DNA of 64,000 bases from Acidobacteriota bacterium (GCA_035529075.1 DATKXK010000011.1:128295-192294); one strand, 5' to 3'. Counted from the stretch's first letter, positions 45,432-54,278 are shown. The notes: generated by a model not told the origin, from the sequence alone. Translations and numbers: made by a program.

Positions 45432-46463
45432 TCAGTCACGCGCCCGACGAAGCAGGTAAACCATCTTTTTTCGCTGGCGTCTGCGGACGTCCTGCGGGAT
45501 GTCATCGTAATACTCGCCTACAGCCAGAGCCGCCTGGCGCGCTTCGTCCTTGAGGCGCAACTTCTCCAGGCAACGGCAGATGTGATAATCGCACTCGATG
45601 AGGTTGTAGCAGTTGCCGGGGAGGACGGCCAGCCGCTGACGCAACGTGCGATACACCTGCAACGCCTGATCGTAACGCTCGCTGAGAAACCAGGCCGACG
45701 CCAGGGGCCACAGAAACGACTTTCCTTCAGGATAACTCGCGGCCAGCTCTCCGGCAGCCGCGATCACGGAGTCATACTCCTTCGCGTCCAGCCACACCCA
45801 GGCCAGGGCGCTGCGCGCGCCTTCGCGGGAGATCAGCGAGGAATCGGCCGCGAGACGAAGTTCGCTGATCCCCCGGACCTTCTCGTTCTTGAGCAGGCGC
45901 AGGAAGCCCAGCAATCCCGCCCGCGCGGATTTCCAGTAGTGGTACGATCCCAGGCCGAGGTATAGATCGTAAAGAGAACTGTCGGCTCTCAGGCCCTCCG
46001 TGTAATCGGCGCGGGCGTCGACACCGAGCTTAACGGCCGTGATGAACGACCCGAATCGTGCCTCCCACAGGGATCGGTACGCTTTGGCATGTCCCCTGAA
46101 GAGGCAGAACCAGGCCTGTGTCCGGCCGGAACAGGTGTCGATCTGGCGTTCGACCTTGCGCTCGACCGAATCGATCAGCGACCGGAACGATTCCGGGTAC
46201 AGGTTCTCCTCCCGGTCGGCCATTTCACCCATCAGAGCCGCGGCCTTGAACAAGTACCCGGCGGGGTCGTCGGGATAGACTTCAATGTAACCGTCATACA
46301 GGGCCTGAACGCCCTCAAAACGATCGTTGAACAGCAGCACCTGCCCGGTGTTGAAGATGTTTGCTTTGAGGCTGTCAAGGTACGGTCCGGCGGGGGCGTC
46401 CAGAGGCAGCAGGGGCAGGAGCGCCAGCATAAGACCCGCGAAGAATCCGGCACGTCGCTTCAT
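45432..46463 (-). CDS. Exported TPR-like protein of unknown function
   Basis: 343 residues with a signal peptide (about 1-25, MKRRAGFFAGLMLALLPLLPLDAPAG) and helical repeats of TPR type throughout, for example LYDGYIEVYPDDPAGYLFKAAALMG, LYLGLGSYHYWKSARAG, ARSALAWVWLDAKEYDSVIAAAGELAASYPEG and AWFLSERYDQALQVYRTLRQRL. It is convergent with the multidomain signalling gene and downstream of the sigma/anti-sigma pair on the same strand, 46 bp after the anti-sigma stop, so it may belong to that transcription unit. Confidence 0.78.
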   Translation of the reverse strand: MKRRAGFFAGLMLALLPLLPLDAPAGPYLDSLKANIFNTGQVLLFNDRFEGVQALYDGYIEVYPDDPAGYLFKAAALMGEMADREENLYPESFRSLIDSVERKVERQIDTCSGRTQAWFCLFRGHAKAYRSLWEARFGSFITAVKLGVDARADYTEGLRADSSLYDLYLGLGSYHYWKSARAGLLGFLRLLKNEKVRGISELRLAADSSLISREGARSALAWVWLDAKEYDSVIAAAGELAASYPEGKSFLWPLASAWFLSERYDQALQVYRTLRQRLAVLPGNCYNLIECDYHICRCLEKLRLKDEARQAALAVGEYYDDIPQDVRRRQRKKMVYLLRRARD

Positions 46464-46509
46464 GCCGGTAGTGTATCAGGTCGGGGAAGTCCGGGCAACA
46501 GCAAATGCG

Positions 46510-47307
46510 CTATATGACCGCAGAGCCGGGCACGAATTCGAGAAGCTCGACGTCTCGTGAAGTGGTCGCAGTGATGATGACGGCGTTGCCAACCTGATGG
46601 TACACCAGGCGGCAGCCACGGCAGTTGTGATCGTAGAAGGTGATAGCGCCGATGGTTCTCGGGTTGGCCTTGAGCTCCTCGGGAATCTCGAACGAGTCGG
46701 CGGTGGCCACGAACACTGAAACGCAGCACGTGCCGTTGTGGTACACCAGGTGCGCCACCTCGGATCCCATCAGGTCCTCCGTGTGACCACCGGTCAGGTG
46801 GAAATCGTTCACCACCCGGTCGACACTGTAGCTGACATCAGTGTACACGCGCATCACCGACTGGGTGACGGCGACGGAATCCACATCGGTGCTCGGGTTG
46901 CTGAAAATGCTCCGGTGAGCCTTCTCCAGCGGGATCAGCATGGCCTCATGACGGCGAGCGCCGGAGAAGAACATGTACGCGGCGATCACCAGCACCAGGG
47001 ACGCCGCCGTGGCCAGGGCCCACGACAGCCGCATGAACGGCGGTTGATGGCGGGCGGGGACTGCTCTCTCGCGGTCGATGCCGTCCAACTGGCTGAGCAC
47101 TTTGGACTTGAGAACAGTAAGCCTGCTTAGGGAGTAGTCCGACTTGAGTCTCTCGTTGATAAGCGACTGCACGGACTCTTCCAGCCGGTAGATGTCGGTG
47201 CAGTGATGGCACTCCCTGAGGTGCTCCTGCACCCGTCGGACGTCGATTTCAGAGGCTTCCTTATCAATTATTTCATAGAGCAGTGCTAAGGCTTCCTGGC
47301 AGTTCAT
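46510..47307 (-). CDS. Membrane-bound anti-sigma factor with zf-HC2 domain
   Basis: 265 residues. The N-terminal zinc-containing anti-sigma (ZAS) motif is present as VQEHLRECHHCTDIY, that is H-x3-C-x2-C. One transmembrane helix (about 94-114, LATAASLVLVIAAYMFFSG) follows and the C-terminal domain lies outside the cytoplasm. It is presumed to hold the sigma factor encoded just upstream, since the genes overlap by 4 bp. The external domain has a CC and HNCRGC pair that might sense metal or redox stress; that is inference. Confidence 0.85.
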   Translation of the reverse strand: MNCQEALALLYEIIDKEASEIDVRRVQEHLRECHHCTDIYRLEESVQSLINERLKSDYSLSRLTVLKSKVLSQLDGIDRERAVPARHQPPFMRLSWALATAASLVLVIAAYMFFSGARRHEAMLIPLEKAHRSIFSNPSTDVDSVAVTQSVMRVYTDVSYSVDRVVNDFHLTGGHTEDLMGSEVAHLVYHNGTCCVSVFVATADSFEIPEELKANPRTIGAITFYDHNCRGCRLVYHQVGNAVIITATTSRDVELLEFVPGSAVI

Positions 47308-47891
47308 CTCGCAGTGTCCTTGATGTACCCATTCTTGACGGCATAATCAAACAGTTGCTTCTGCAGGAGTTTCCGGCCCCGGTGTAGCCTCGATTTTACG
47401 GTGCCGATCTGGATATCAGCAATGTTGGCGATCTCCTGGTACGAGAAGCCCTCAAGAAAGGACAGAACCACCACCAGTCGGAAATCGTCCGGCAGCTCTT
47501 CTATAGCTTTCTTGACGTCATCATCGAAGACTTTGGCAAAAAGCTCCTGCTCCGGGTTCTTATCGGGTCCAAGCTGGGCCAGCTGGCCGTAAAGGTAATT
47601 GTCATCGATATCATCCACATCCACCGAGACCGGCGCTCGTGATTTCGACCGGTAGTCATTGATGAAGATATTGGTCATGATCTTAAACAACCATGCCCGG
47701 CAGTTCGACCCTGGCTCAAACTTGTCCCAGTTTCGGTACGCCTTGACGATGGTTTCCTGCACCAGGTCTTCGGCGTCACTCTGGTTCCTGGTCATGCGCA
47801 ACCCAGTGCGGTAAAGGGCGTCCATGTGAGGCAGCGCCTCGTTCTCGAACACCTTCCGCTGGGCCAACTGCGTCGCTGTGCTACCGGGCAT
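47304..47891 (-). CDS. ECF-type sigma-70 family sigma factor
   Basis: 195 residues. Region 2 (about 20-90) has SDAEDLVQETIVKAYRNWDKFEPGSNCRAWLFKIMTNIFINDYRSK. Region 4 (about 130-185) has IEELPDDFRLVVVLSFLEGFSYQEIANIADIQIGTVKSRLHRGRKLLQK. It is probably controlled by the overlapping anti-sigma gene. A possible self-recognised promoter with an embedded palindrome lies 58-85 bp upstream. Confidence 0.92.
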   Translation of the reverse strand: MPGSTATQLAQRKVFENEALPHMDALYRTGLRMTRNQSDAEDLVQETIVKAYRNWDKFEPGSNCRAWLFKIMTNIFINDYRSKSRAPVSVDVDDIDDNYLYGQLAQLGPDKNPEQELFAKVFDDDVKKAIEELPDDFRLVVVLSFLEGFSYQEIANIADIQIGTVKSRLHRGRKLLQKQLFDYAVKNGYIKDTAR

Positions 47892-47948
47892 GCGTGGACT
47901 CCCTGCTTGTTTCCGGCGGCTCAGCTTGACCAGAGACCACTATTGAGT

Positions 47949-47976
47949 AAAACAAGTCGGTCACCGACTAAGTTCC
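47949..47976 (-). promoter_or_regulatory. ECF-like promoter with 15-bp palindrome in the spacer
   Basis: Minus-strand GGAAC (47976-47972), a typical ECF -35 element, is followed after 17 bp by TGTTTT (47954-47949). The spacer contains the perfect palindrome AGTCGGTGACCGACT (47969-47955). A protein bound there would block the promoter. The -10 identity is uncertain. Confidence 0.4.
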
Positions 47977-48256
47977 CTCTAAGCACATAAACATCAACGA
48001 AATAGATAACGTTTAATCAAAGGCGGTGCGGGCAAAGCCGATCATTCTTGGCCAGTTTCCCTCCCCATGATCTCAGAATAACCACTGCTCGCGAATTCCA
48101 CAAGGATTTTCGCCGGCTCATGGTCCCGGACACGTCTGATCGGCGGGTTTTTCCACGTCCTGGCCACAGAATGCAGCGGCCCGGCTTGCCGGACGTTTCC
48201 CGGTCGGGAGGTGCAATCGCGAACCGACCGGCCTCCAAAAGCGTTATACACACTAA
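47977..48256. other. Rest of the sigma-DCC intergenic region
   Basis: The 365-bp gap 47892-48256 holds the ECF-like promoter. In the remainder I see A+T-rich DNA near 47980-48010 (likely DCC or sigma promoter DNA) and no credible gene. An antisense frame at 48017-48253 lacks a ribosome-binding site and family resemblance. Confidence 0.5.
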
Positions 48257-48649
48257 ATGGACCGGTATTATCTGATCTACGATGACTCCTGCCCGATCTG
48301 CCGGTCAGCCGCCCGGCAACTCGGGGCGCTCGACGACGCCGGTGCTGTAAAGCTCGTGCCGCTCTCTGCCCCCAGGCTCCCCGCCGGCATGTCCTTGCCC
48401 CCGCGGCCGGAGTTGGAAAGGGAAATACACCTGGTTTCAATCGACGGCTCGACGGTGACGGGAATCGACGCGGCCGCCAAGCTGGCTCTGCTGCTACCCG
48501 GAAGACGATGGGTCGAGCGGTTGCTCACGGCACCCGGCCTGCGCCGGATCGCCGGCCTGGTCTATGAGTTGATCGCCGGGCACCGTCAGGGACTCTCAAA
48601 GCTGTTTTTTCGCCAGCGCGGCTCGTCCAAAGGTGCGCGGCGCGTGTGA
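48257..48649 (+). CDS. DUF393/DCC family thiol-disulfide oxidoreductase-like protein
   Basis: 130 residues. DCC proteins have a thioredoxin-like fold with an N-terminal DxxCxxC. Here it reads YDDSCPICRSAARQL, near residue 8. The conserved later motif appears as GIDAAAKLALLLPG and a C-terminal helix. The exact function is not established. It faces recA tail to tail, 57 bp apart. Confidence 0.85.
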   Translation: MDRYYLIYDDSCPICRSAARQLGALDDAGAVKLVPLSAPRLPAGMSLPPRPELEREIHLVSIDGSTVTGIDAAAKLALLLPGRRWVERLLTAPGLRRIAGLVYELIAGHRQGLSKLFFRQRGSSKGARRV

Positions 48650-48705
48650 TCAGCCTGACCGTGGCGGCGTCGCCGGCAGGCGTGCCGGTGCCCGGTACCG
48701 GCCGG

Positions 48706-49749
48706 TTACTTCTCAGCCGCAGGCACGGCGTCCGACTTTTCGCGGGCCATGCCCAACTCAGTCTTTACTTTGCCCAGAATCTCACTGTAGATCTCGGTGT
48801 TTTCCTGCAGGAACCGTCTGGCGGCGTCACGTCCCTGGCCGAGGCGGTTGGAACCATAGCTGAACCAGGAGCCGGATTTTTCGACTATTTCATGCTGCGC
48901 GGCCAGATCGAGCAACTCCGCTCCCGATGAAATTCCCTTGCCGTAAATGATGTCGAACTCGGCTTCCTTGAAGGGCGGGGCCACCTTGTTTTTCACGACC
49001 CGCACCCGCGTGCGGCTGCCGATCATTTCCTGACCATCCTTGATAGAGGCGATTCTGCGGATATCCAGGCGGACAGTCGAGTAGAACTTCAGCGCATTGC
49101 CGCCGGTGGTGGTCTCCGGATTGCCGAACATGACTCCGATCTTCATCCGAATCTGATTGATGAACACGATGGCGGTATGTGACTTGGCCGTAATGGCCGT
49201 GAGTTTGCGCAGGGCCTGCGACATCAGCCGGGCCTGCAGTCCCATGTGCGCATCACCCATCTCGCCCTCGATTTCCGAACGCGGTGTCAGGGCCGCCACG
49301 GAGTCGACGGCGATGATATCCACGGCTGACGAACGAACCAGCGCCTCGACTATGTCCAGCGCCTGTTCGCCGTTGTCCGGCTGGGAGATCAGCAGGTTCT
49401 CGATGTCAACGCCCAGCGCCCCGGCGTACGTGGCATCAAACGCATGCTCGGCGTCGATGAAGGCTGCGGTGCCGCCGAGTTTCTGGGCCTCGGCTATAAT
49501 ATGCAGGGTGAGAGTGGTCTTTCCGGATGCTTCCGGGCCGAATACCTCGGTCACCCGGCCGCGCGGTATTCCGCCCACGCCGAGTGCGTAATCAAGGCCG
49601 AGCGAGCCGGTCGGGATGGTCTCAACCTCCAGCACCTGGCCGTTGCCGAGCCGCATGATCGAGCCTTTGCCGAACGAGCGTTCAATCTGGGTCAATGCGG
49701 CTTCGAGAGCTTTTCTTCGGTCTGTAACGGCAGAGGTAGAGCTTGCCAT
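48706..49749 (-). CDS. recA: Recombinase RecA
   Basis: 347 residues from the ATG at 49749; an upstream in-frame ATG at 49791 adds a basic 14-residue leader with no ribosome-binding site. RecA binds ssDNA, promotes strand exchange and activates SOS cleavage. Walker A is [11 protein letters not shown], and the core has [37 protein letters not shown] and [26 protein letters not shown]. No recX follows. I find no LexA-type box upstream. Confidence 0.98.
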   Translation of the reverse strand: MASSTSAVTDRRKALEAALTQIERSFGKGSIMRLGNGQVLEVETIPTGSLGLDYALGVGGIPRGRVTEVFGPEASGKTTLTLHIIAEAQKLGGTAAFIDAEHAFDATYAGALGVDIENLLISQPDNGEQALDIVEALVRSSAVDIIAVDSVAALTPRSEIEGEMGDAHMGLQARLMSQALRKLTAITAKSHTAIVFINQIRMKIGVMFGNPETTTGGNALKFYSTVRLDIRRIASIKDGQEMIGSRTRVRVVKNKVAPPFKEAEFDIIYGKGISSGAELLDLAAQHEIVEKSGSWFSYGSNRLGQGRDAARRFLQENTEIYSEILGKVKTELGMAREKSDAVPAAEK

Positions 49750-49998
49750 GTCAGCTTTGCCTTTCTGTATCCTGATTTTCCTGTTCGTCATAGCCGGTAT
49801 ACTATAGATGTTTGATCATGAAATATATCACATTCCGGTTGAAATTAAAGTAATTTCGGCCCCTGACAGGGGGTGTCACCGTGTGGCGGTCATCCCCGGT
49901 CCCGTACCCCCGGCGATTCACGGCAGAACCGTTCGCACGGCACACACATCGGCCCGGTCGGTCATGGTGAATGATTGTGCATAATAATGGTCTATTTT

Positions 49999-50009
49999 GT
50001 AACAATTAC
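49999..50009. promoter_or_regulatory. Inverted repeat, possible enhancer site
   Basis: GTAACAATTAC: GTAA and TTAC around CAA, part of the wider TTGTAACAATTACGA. It lies about 160 bp upstream of the predicted sigma-54 start, where enhancer-binding proteins usually bind. Binding is inferred only. Confidence 0.3.
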
Positions 50010-50136
50010 GAACAGCCTTGCATCCTCAGTCGCCGGACCCTCTGCGGAGCTACGGCGAGCTTTGCAGGCGATCACGTATCCCTTTGGCAACAAACGAGTT
50101 ATCTTGGGGCTTCAATCGTCGGCCTTTCGTTATCTG

Positions 50137-50154
50137 TCGGCATGATTATTGCAG
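50137..50154 (+). promoter_or_regulatory. Sigma-54 (RpoN) type promoter
   Basis: GTCGGCATGATTATTGCA: the invariant GG (50139-50140) and GC (50151-50152) are separated by exactly 10 bp, and flanking bases match the -24/-12 consensus (GGCA and TTGCA). The predicted start is about 60 nt before the GTG of the PEP-CTERM gene. Confidence 0.6.
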
Positions 50155-50222
50155 CGGTTACCTGCGGATAACAATATATGTGCATCACGACAACTATGAA
50201 TGACAGCAACGAGAGGTCCCCT

Positions 50223-50873
50223 GTGAAGAGATTACTCCTGATACTTGCAACCGGCCTGATGGTCGCGCCGTCGGTTCTGGCGGTGCCTCGGATTCAGCTT
50301 TATATCCCCGGAGCCACCTATGACATGGGTACCGAGACCTGGACTACCCCGGCGCACGAATTCGAACTCTGGGTGGTTGCCAGTAATCTTGACAAGGGGC
50401 AGCTCTATGACCTGACGCTGGTGGCATCGCTTGGCGCCGGTGGCAATCCCGTGGGTGGAGCGTTGTCGATCACTGACGCCTCGGCCATTACCACTACTTT
50501 CGGGATGGCGGATTACATGTACGGCACGCCCCCGCCGGGTGACGGGTCAATGCCGGCGCACGGTATCTATCCCTCCTGGTATGCCGAGCATAATGTTGCC
50601 GCCGTGACCGGTTCACCTTACGAGACGGTCATGGATTATACCGGCGACGGTGGCGGCTCGAACGCTTTTGGAAATATCTTCCGGTTTACCGTGAGCACTA
50701 CCTACGAGTACGTCCATTTTGATGCCTACGGTTACTTTGCCGACATAGACGGCCAGTTCAAGTTTGCACCTTTTTCACATGATGCTGAGACGGCGGTTCC
50801 CGAGCCGGCCACCCTGCTTCTTCTCGGTCTCGGATTGGCCGGGGCGGGGGTTGTCCGGCGTTTGAGGAAGTGA
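50223..50873 (+). CDS. PEP-CTERM sorting-domain protein
   Basis: 216 residues from the GTG at 50223, which has GAGAGG 6 nt upstream; an ATG at 50178 would delay the signal peptide. Signal peptide about 1-20 (MKRLLLILATGLMVAPSVLA). A beta-rich middle with Asp- and Gly-rich turns follows, then the C-terminal sorting signal AVPEPATLLLLGLGLAGAGVVRRLRK: the PEP motif, a hydrophobic span and an arginine cluster. Exosortase (EpsH/XrtA) would cleave and anchor it, but none is in the window. Regulated probably by RpoN. Similar to choice-of-anchor proteins. Confidence 0.92.
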   Translation: MKRLLLILATGLMVAPSVLAVPRIQLYIPGATYDMGTETWTTPAHEFELWVVASNLDKGQLYDLTLVASLGAGGNPVGGALSITDASAITTTFGMADYMYGTPPPGDGSMPAHGIYPSWYAEHNVAAVTGSPYETVMDYTGDGGGSNAFGNIFRFTVSTTYEYVHFDAYGYFADIDGQFKFAPFSHDAETAVPEPATLLLLGLGLAGAGVVRRLRK

Positions 50874-50898
50874 CTTTTCTTTCGATGCATGTCAACCG

Positions 50899-50927
50899 AA
50901 AAAGCGGCTCACCCGAGCCGCTTTTTT
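50899..50927 (+). terminator. Rho-independent terminator after the PEP-CTERM gene
   Basis: A 10-bp stem (50901-50910 with 50915-50924, AAAGCGGCTC and GAGCCGCTTT) with the ACCC loop and a run of T at 50922-50927. Confidence 0.9.
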
Positions 50928-51024
50928 CTTGCCTGCTCTCGGACGTCGGAAAGTTTTACGTGCACCGGAGCCGGGTCGTGCGGTGTCGATTCCGATTTTG
51001 TCGCGCGGATTCCGAGTCGCAGCG

Positions 51025-51585
51025 TCAGGGTTGCAGCAGTGCCTCGTGCAGTCGCTCGTAGATGGGGCCGGTCGGAGTCAGGGTCGATTTGAACAGGCAT
51101 ATCCGGTCGAGTTGAATCGGGATGGCCTCGAACTTATACGACTGCAGAAAAGCGGTGAGTTCCTCGATTCCCCGGGAACTGCGAACCCGCCCGAGTGTCA
51201 GGTGCGCCCTGAAGGATTTCTTTTCCGGTTCGAAACGAAGTTTGCGCACTCTGAGTTCGATCTGCCTGGCCAGGTTCGCCATGGTCTCGGTGTTTTCGCC
51301 CAGACCAGCCCAGATGACGCGCGGCCGGTTCAGGTTGGGGAATCCGCCGAGACGGTCGATGGCGGACGCGATGGTCCGAAACTGAGCGGACACCTCGTCG
51401 ATGACTGTTTTCAGGGAGGGCACACGCGCTTGCTCGGTATCGCCGAGAAACCGCGCGGTGACATGGACGTTGTGCGGGACTACCCATTTTACCGGCCCGC
51501 CCGTCTGCCTGCACAGAGATATAATCCTGCCCAGCTGCTCTTCGACGGGCCGGGTCAACGGCAGCGCTATGAACAGACGCATCAT
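51025..51585 (-). CDS. thpR: RNA 2',3'-cyclic phosphodiesterase (2H family)
   Basis: 186 residues with both HxTx motifs of the 2H phosphoesterase family: HVTARFLG (about 40-47) and HLTLGRVR (about 127-134). ThpR opens 2',3'-cyclic phosphates to 2'-phosphates; older names call it 2'-5' RNA ligase. The start overlaps the cinA stop (ATGA), so it is the distal gene of the pgsA-pgpA-cinA-thpR group, a common pairing. Confidence 0.93.
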   Translation of the reverse strand: MMRLFIALPLTRPVEEQLGRIISLCRQTGGPVKWVVPHNVHVTARFLGDTEQARVPSLKTVIDEVSAQFRTIASAIDRLGGFPNLNRPRVIWAGLGENTETMANLARQIELRVRKLRFEPEKKSFRAHLTLGRVRSSRGIEELTAFLQSYKFEAIPIQLDRICLFKSTLTPTGPIYERLHEALLQP

Positions 51586-52823
51586 GAGATGTCGAGTATC
51601 TCCCGGCGAAGCATTTCCAGCGCGGCGTAGCTGGCACGGGCGCGATTGACCTGTCGATCCACGCCCAGCCGGAACAGGCGCGCCTGGTTGGTATGGGCAG
51701 AGGCCAGCCCCACGTAGACGGTGCCGACGGGTTTGTCGTCAGTGCCGCCTTCAGGTCCCGCAATCCCGGTTATTGAGAGCGCATAGTCGGTTCGGAAGAG
51801 CTTGCGTGCGCCGGCCGCCATAGCTTTGGCGCATTCTTCCGAGACCGCCCCATGCTCCTCGAGAACGGCCGGTTCGACACCGAGTTGCTCCGCTTTTACT
51901 TCGTTGGCGTACGCGACAAGGCTGCCGACGAAATACGCCGAGGATCCGGGCACGGAAGTGACCAGCTGACCGAGCAGACCACCGGTGCAGGACTCGGCGG
52001 CACTGAGAGTCTTGTCGTTATCCCTGAGCAGGTAGCCGACTACGGCTTCAAGACGGTCATCATCCCGACCGTAGATGTACCGTCCACAAACCTTCTCGAG
52101 GCGCCGGGCGAGTCCTTCGGCCTTTTCTGCGGCCTCGGCACCGCTTTGCCCCCGGGCAATGATGCGCAAATCGACCCCGCTGTACGACGGCAGGTAGGCC
52201 AGCCTGACGCCGGCTTCGAGTTTCAACTCAACGCCGATCATCTCCGCCAGCCGGGACTCCACAACGCCCGTGGTGCGCAGCTTGATGACCGTGATAGCGC
52301 CGATGCCCTTGAGGCCTTTCAAGTAGGGCACAACGTGGTCGACGAGAATCTGCCGCATCTCCACCGGTACGCCCGGCAGACTGATGCAGATGCGGTCCTG
52401 CTCGCTAATGCAGATGCCGACCGCCGATCCAATCTTGTTCGGGAAGAACCTGGCCCCCTGGGGCAGTAACGCCTGATTCTGGTTGATGGCGGGCATCTCG
52501 ATACCGCGCCTGGCCCAGCGTTCTTTTATGTCAGCCAGAACGTCCTCGTGGAAAACGAGGTTGCGCTTGAATACTCTGACCAGGGCCCGTCGGGTCAGGT
52601 CATCATCGGTCGGCCCGAGCCCGCCGGTGGTAATGACAATCCGGGCACGCTTGAGGGCCAGCCGGAGGGCCTCCTCCATGGCGTCGAGGGAATCACCGAC
52701 GGAGCTGTGGTACTTTACGTTCAGTCCGATGGTGGTCAGCCGGGCGGCGATTTGGGCCCCGTTGTCGTCGACCGTGTGGCCGGTCATCAACTCGTCGCCT
52801 ATGGTGATTATCTCAACGTCCAC
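51582..52823 (-). CDS. cinA: CinA: NMN amidohydrolase with MoCF-like domain
   Basis: 413 residues, GTG start at 52823. The N-terminal molybdopterin-binding-like (MoCF) domain has TIGDELMTGHTVDDNGAQIAARL and TTGGLGPTDDDLTRRAL. The C-terminal deamidase domain has LSAAESCTGGLLGQLVTSVPGSSAYFVGSLVAYANEVK and [24 protein letters not shown]. CinA acts in pyridine-nucleotide salvage and in some bacteria in competence. Neighbour to recA's upstream region but in its own leftward group with pgpA and pgsA. Confidence 0.96.
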   Translation of the reverse strand: MDVEIITIGDELMTGHTVDDNGAQIAARLTTIGLNVKYHSSVGDSLDAMEEALRLALKRARIVITTGGLGPTDDDLTRRALVRVFKRNLVFHEDVLADIKERWARRGIEMPAINQNQALLPQGARFFPNKIGSAVGICISEQDRICISLPGVPVEMRQILVDHVVPYLKGLKGIGAITVIKLRTTGVVESRLAEMIGVELKLEAGVRLAYLPSYSGVDLRIIARGQSGAEAAEKAEGLARRLEKVCGRYIYGRDDDRLEAVVGYLLRDNDKTLSAAESCTGGLLGQLVTSVPGSSAYFVGSLVAYANEVKAEQLGVEPAVLEEHGAVSEECAKAMAAGARKLFRTDYALSITGIAGPEGGTDDKPVGTVYVGLASAHTNQARLFRLGVDRQVNRARASYAALEMLRREILDIS

Positions 52824-52835
52824 GGAGGCTCCGGA

Positions 52836-53315
52836 CTAGTTGCCTGTAACAGGGTAGTGAAAAACGCGCTCGGCCACAAACAGAATCAGCCGCACGGTTA
52901 TATTGGCGTAAAGTCCGGCGGCGACATCGTCCATGGTGACTCCCCAGCCACGAGGGAGCCTCTCCAGGGAACCGACCGGAGGCAGCTTGACGACGTCGAA
53001 GAATCGAAAAGCAAGGAATGCCAGCACGCAGGCGGTCAGCGAATGCGGGACGAACAGCAGGGCCGTGAACATACCCGCCCATTCGTCGATGACAATCCGC
53101 CGCGAGTCGTGGCCGTACAGCACTTCAGCCAGCCCCGATACCCACACCGAGAGAACGATCGCCGCGATGGTCACAAGCAGAAGGATCGCGCCGTGGTTTC
53201 CTATAAGCAGGCAGGCAATCACCCAGGCGGGGATTGTCCCCCAGGTGCCGGGAAACGGCCTGAGGTACCCCGAATACAGGCCGGTAGCGAGGCATTTGAC
53301 GAGCGTGTCTCTCAT
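52836..53315 (-). CDS. pgpA: Phosphatidylglycerophosphatase A
   Basis: 159 residues from the ATG at 53315; the longer frame to 53408 would overlap pgsA. PgpA dephosphorylates PGP to phosphatidylglycerol at the inner membrane. Seen: FPGTWGTIPAWVIACLL, DEWAGM and WGVTMDDVAAGLYAN, with four hydrophobic segments. Eight bases separate it from pgsA, which supplies its substrate. Confidence 0.93.
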   Translation of the reverse strand: MRDTLVKCLATGLYSGYLRPFPGTWGTIPAWVIACLLIGNHGAILLLVTIAAIVLSVWVSGLAEVLYGHDSRRIVIDEWAGMFTALLFVPHSLTACVLAFLAFRFFDVVKLPPVGSLERLPRGWGVTMDDVAAGLYANITVRLILFVAERVFHYPVTGN

Positions 53316-53323
53316 CGCCGCCG

Positions 53324-53911
53324 CTACTTCAGGACTGATTTTATCATGTAGAAGTATTTCACGATGTAATCCACCCCGGACCAGACGGTGATGGCCGCCG
53401 TGACCCACAGTCCCAGGTTGAAGTAGAAGTAATAGTCGAATTCAAGCAGGCCCAACGCCGGGCTCTCCAGTTGCGTAAGCAGGGCCAGCAGGGTGATGTA
53501 GCCGATCACGATGCCGACGACCGTCATCTGCACGAAGGTTTTGAGCTTGGCCCCCCAGCTCGGCGGGATGACTACACCCTTGTAGGCGGCCAGCAGCCTC
53601 AGGCCGGTGATCGCAAACTCGCGGCCGACGATCAGAATGACCGGCACGGCCGACACGAACTTCATGGCGATAAACGTGATAAGAGCGGACGAGACCAGGA
53701 TCTTGTCGGCCAGCGGATCCATGAATTTTCCGAACCCGGTGACAATTCCATACTTGCGCGCATAGTACCCGTCGGCCATGTCGGTGAGCGCCGCCAGGAC
53801 AAAGAGAGCCAGCCCCACAAGCTTCATGTAGAAGTTGTCCACGATGAAGAAGAACATGAACACCGGTGCCAGGGCAATGCGAAGCAGGGTCAAAAGATTC
53901 GGCATGTTCAT
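53324..53911 (-). CDS. pgsA: CDP-diacylglycerol--glycerol-3-phosphate 3-phosphatidyltransferase
   Basis: 195 residues, CDP-alcohol phosphatidyltransferase family. The signature D-G-x2-A-R-x8-G-x3-D-x3-D reads ADGYYARKYGIVTGFGKFMDPLADK. Four to six transmembrane helices. It makes PGP, which PgpA dephosphorylates. It is the first gene of pgsA-pgpA-cinA-thpR. The 280 bp upstream contain no gene and begin at the terminator of the candidate small RNA. Confidence 0.95.
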   Translation of the reverse strand: MNMPNLLTLLRIALAPVFMFFFIVDNFYMKLVGLALFVLAALTDMADGYYARKYGIVTGFGKFMDPLADKILVSSALITFIAMKFVSAVPVILIVGREFAITGLRLLAAYKGVVIPPSWGAKLKTFVQMTVVGIVIGYITLLALLTQLESPALGLLEFDYYFYFNLGLWVTAAITVWSGVDYIVKYFYMIKSVLK

Positions 53912-54191
53912 GATGCGGCAAGGTAGGCCATCCGCCGCGACCAGTCAATCGGGAAAACCCGAAGCGCTGACAAGTTCGGGCAGTCGCGGTCCGCAGGGCC
54001 GGGCGGTTTTTTCCGCACCGGAAGAAGAAAACTGGATTTTGGCGAGGGGAGGGCGGCGCAAGGCGGTGGCATCCCGGAAGATCACACGAGGCTGTGTGCC
54101 GGTCGGCCTGCCGGGCGAAGGCCGGGCCGATCCGGTCGGAGCCTGTGGTGCGGAGGTCTAATCGCTTACGTGAGAATTAATTAGGGACAAT
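53912..54191. other. Gap between pgsA and the small-RNA terminator
   Basis: 280 bp, G+C-rich, with several GCCGG and CGGGC repeats but no gene or clear promoter for pgsA. If pgsA has no promoter here it must be read through from the element at 54192-54306. Confidence 0.45.
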
Positions 54192-54272
54192 AAAAAACCC
54201 AGGCAGGTGGTCAGTCCTACCTGGGCGGACGATATTAGGTAATCCACAGAAAGAGTAACACTTTCCGATTGC
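54192..54272 (-). ncRNA. Candidate ~80-nt small RNA or attenuated leader of pgsA
   Basis: A minus-strand promoter (TTGACA at 54306-54301, 16-bp spacer, TATGTT at 54284-54279) is followed within about 80 nt by a strong intrinsic terminator: 10-bp stem (54225-54216 with 54207-54198, one G-U pair), loop of 8, then TTTTTT. Between them a first hairpin can form (GAAAG with CTTTC, outer AATC with GATT). No open frame of note is present. It could be an independent small RNA or a riboswitch-like leader controlling pgsA, which lies 280 nt downstream. It matches no RNA family I can name. Confidence 0.55.
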
Positions 54273-54278
54273 ACGTCA

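Larger units (their letters stand above)
49750..50222. other. recA-PEP-CTERM intergenic region
   Basis: About 470 bp between divergent genes. It contains A+T-rich likely recA promoter DNA near 49800-49860, the GTAA-N3-TTAC inverted repeat at 49999-50009 and a sigma-54 type promoter at 50137-50154. No gene is credible in the rest. Confidence 0.55.

Noticed and set aside
49750-49990. SOS/LexA box upstream of recA
   Set aside because: No CTG-N10-CAG or GAAC-N4-GTTC type element stood out.
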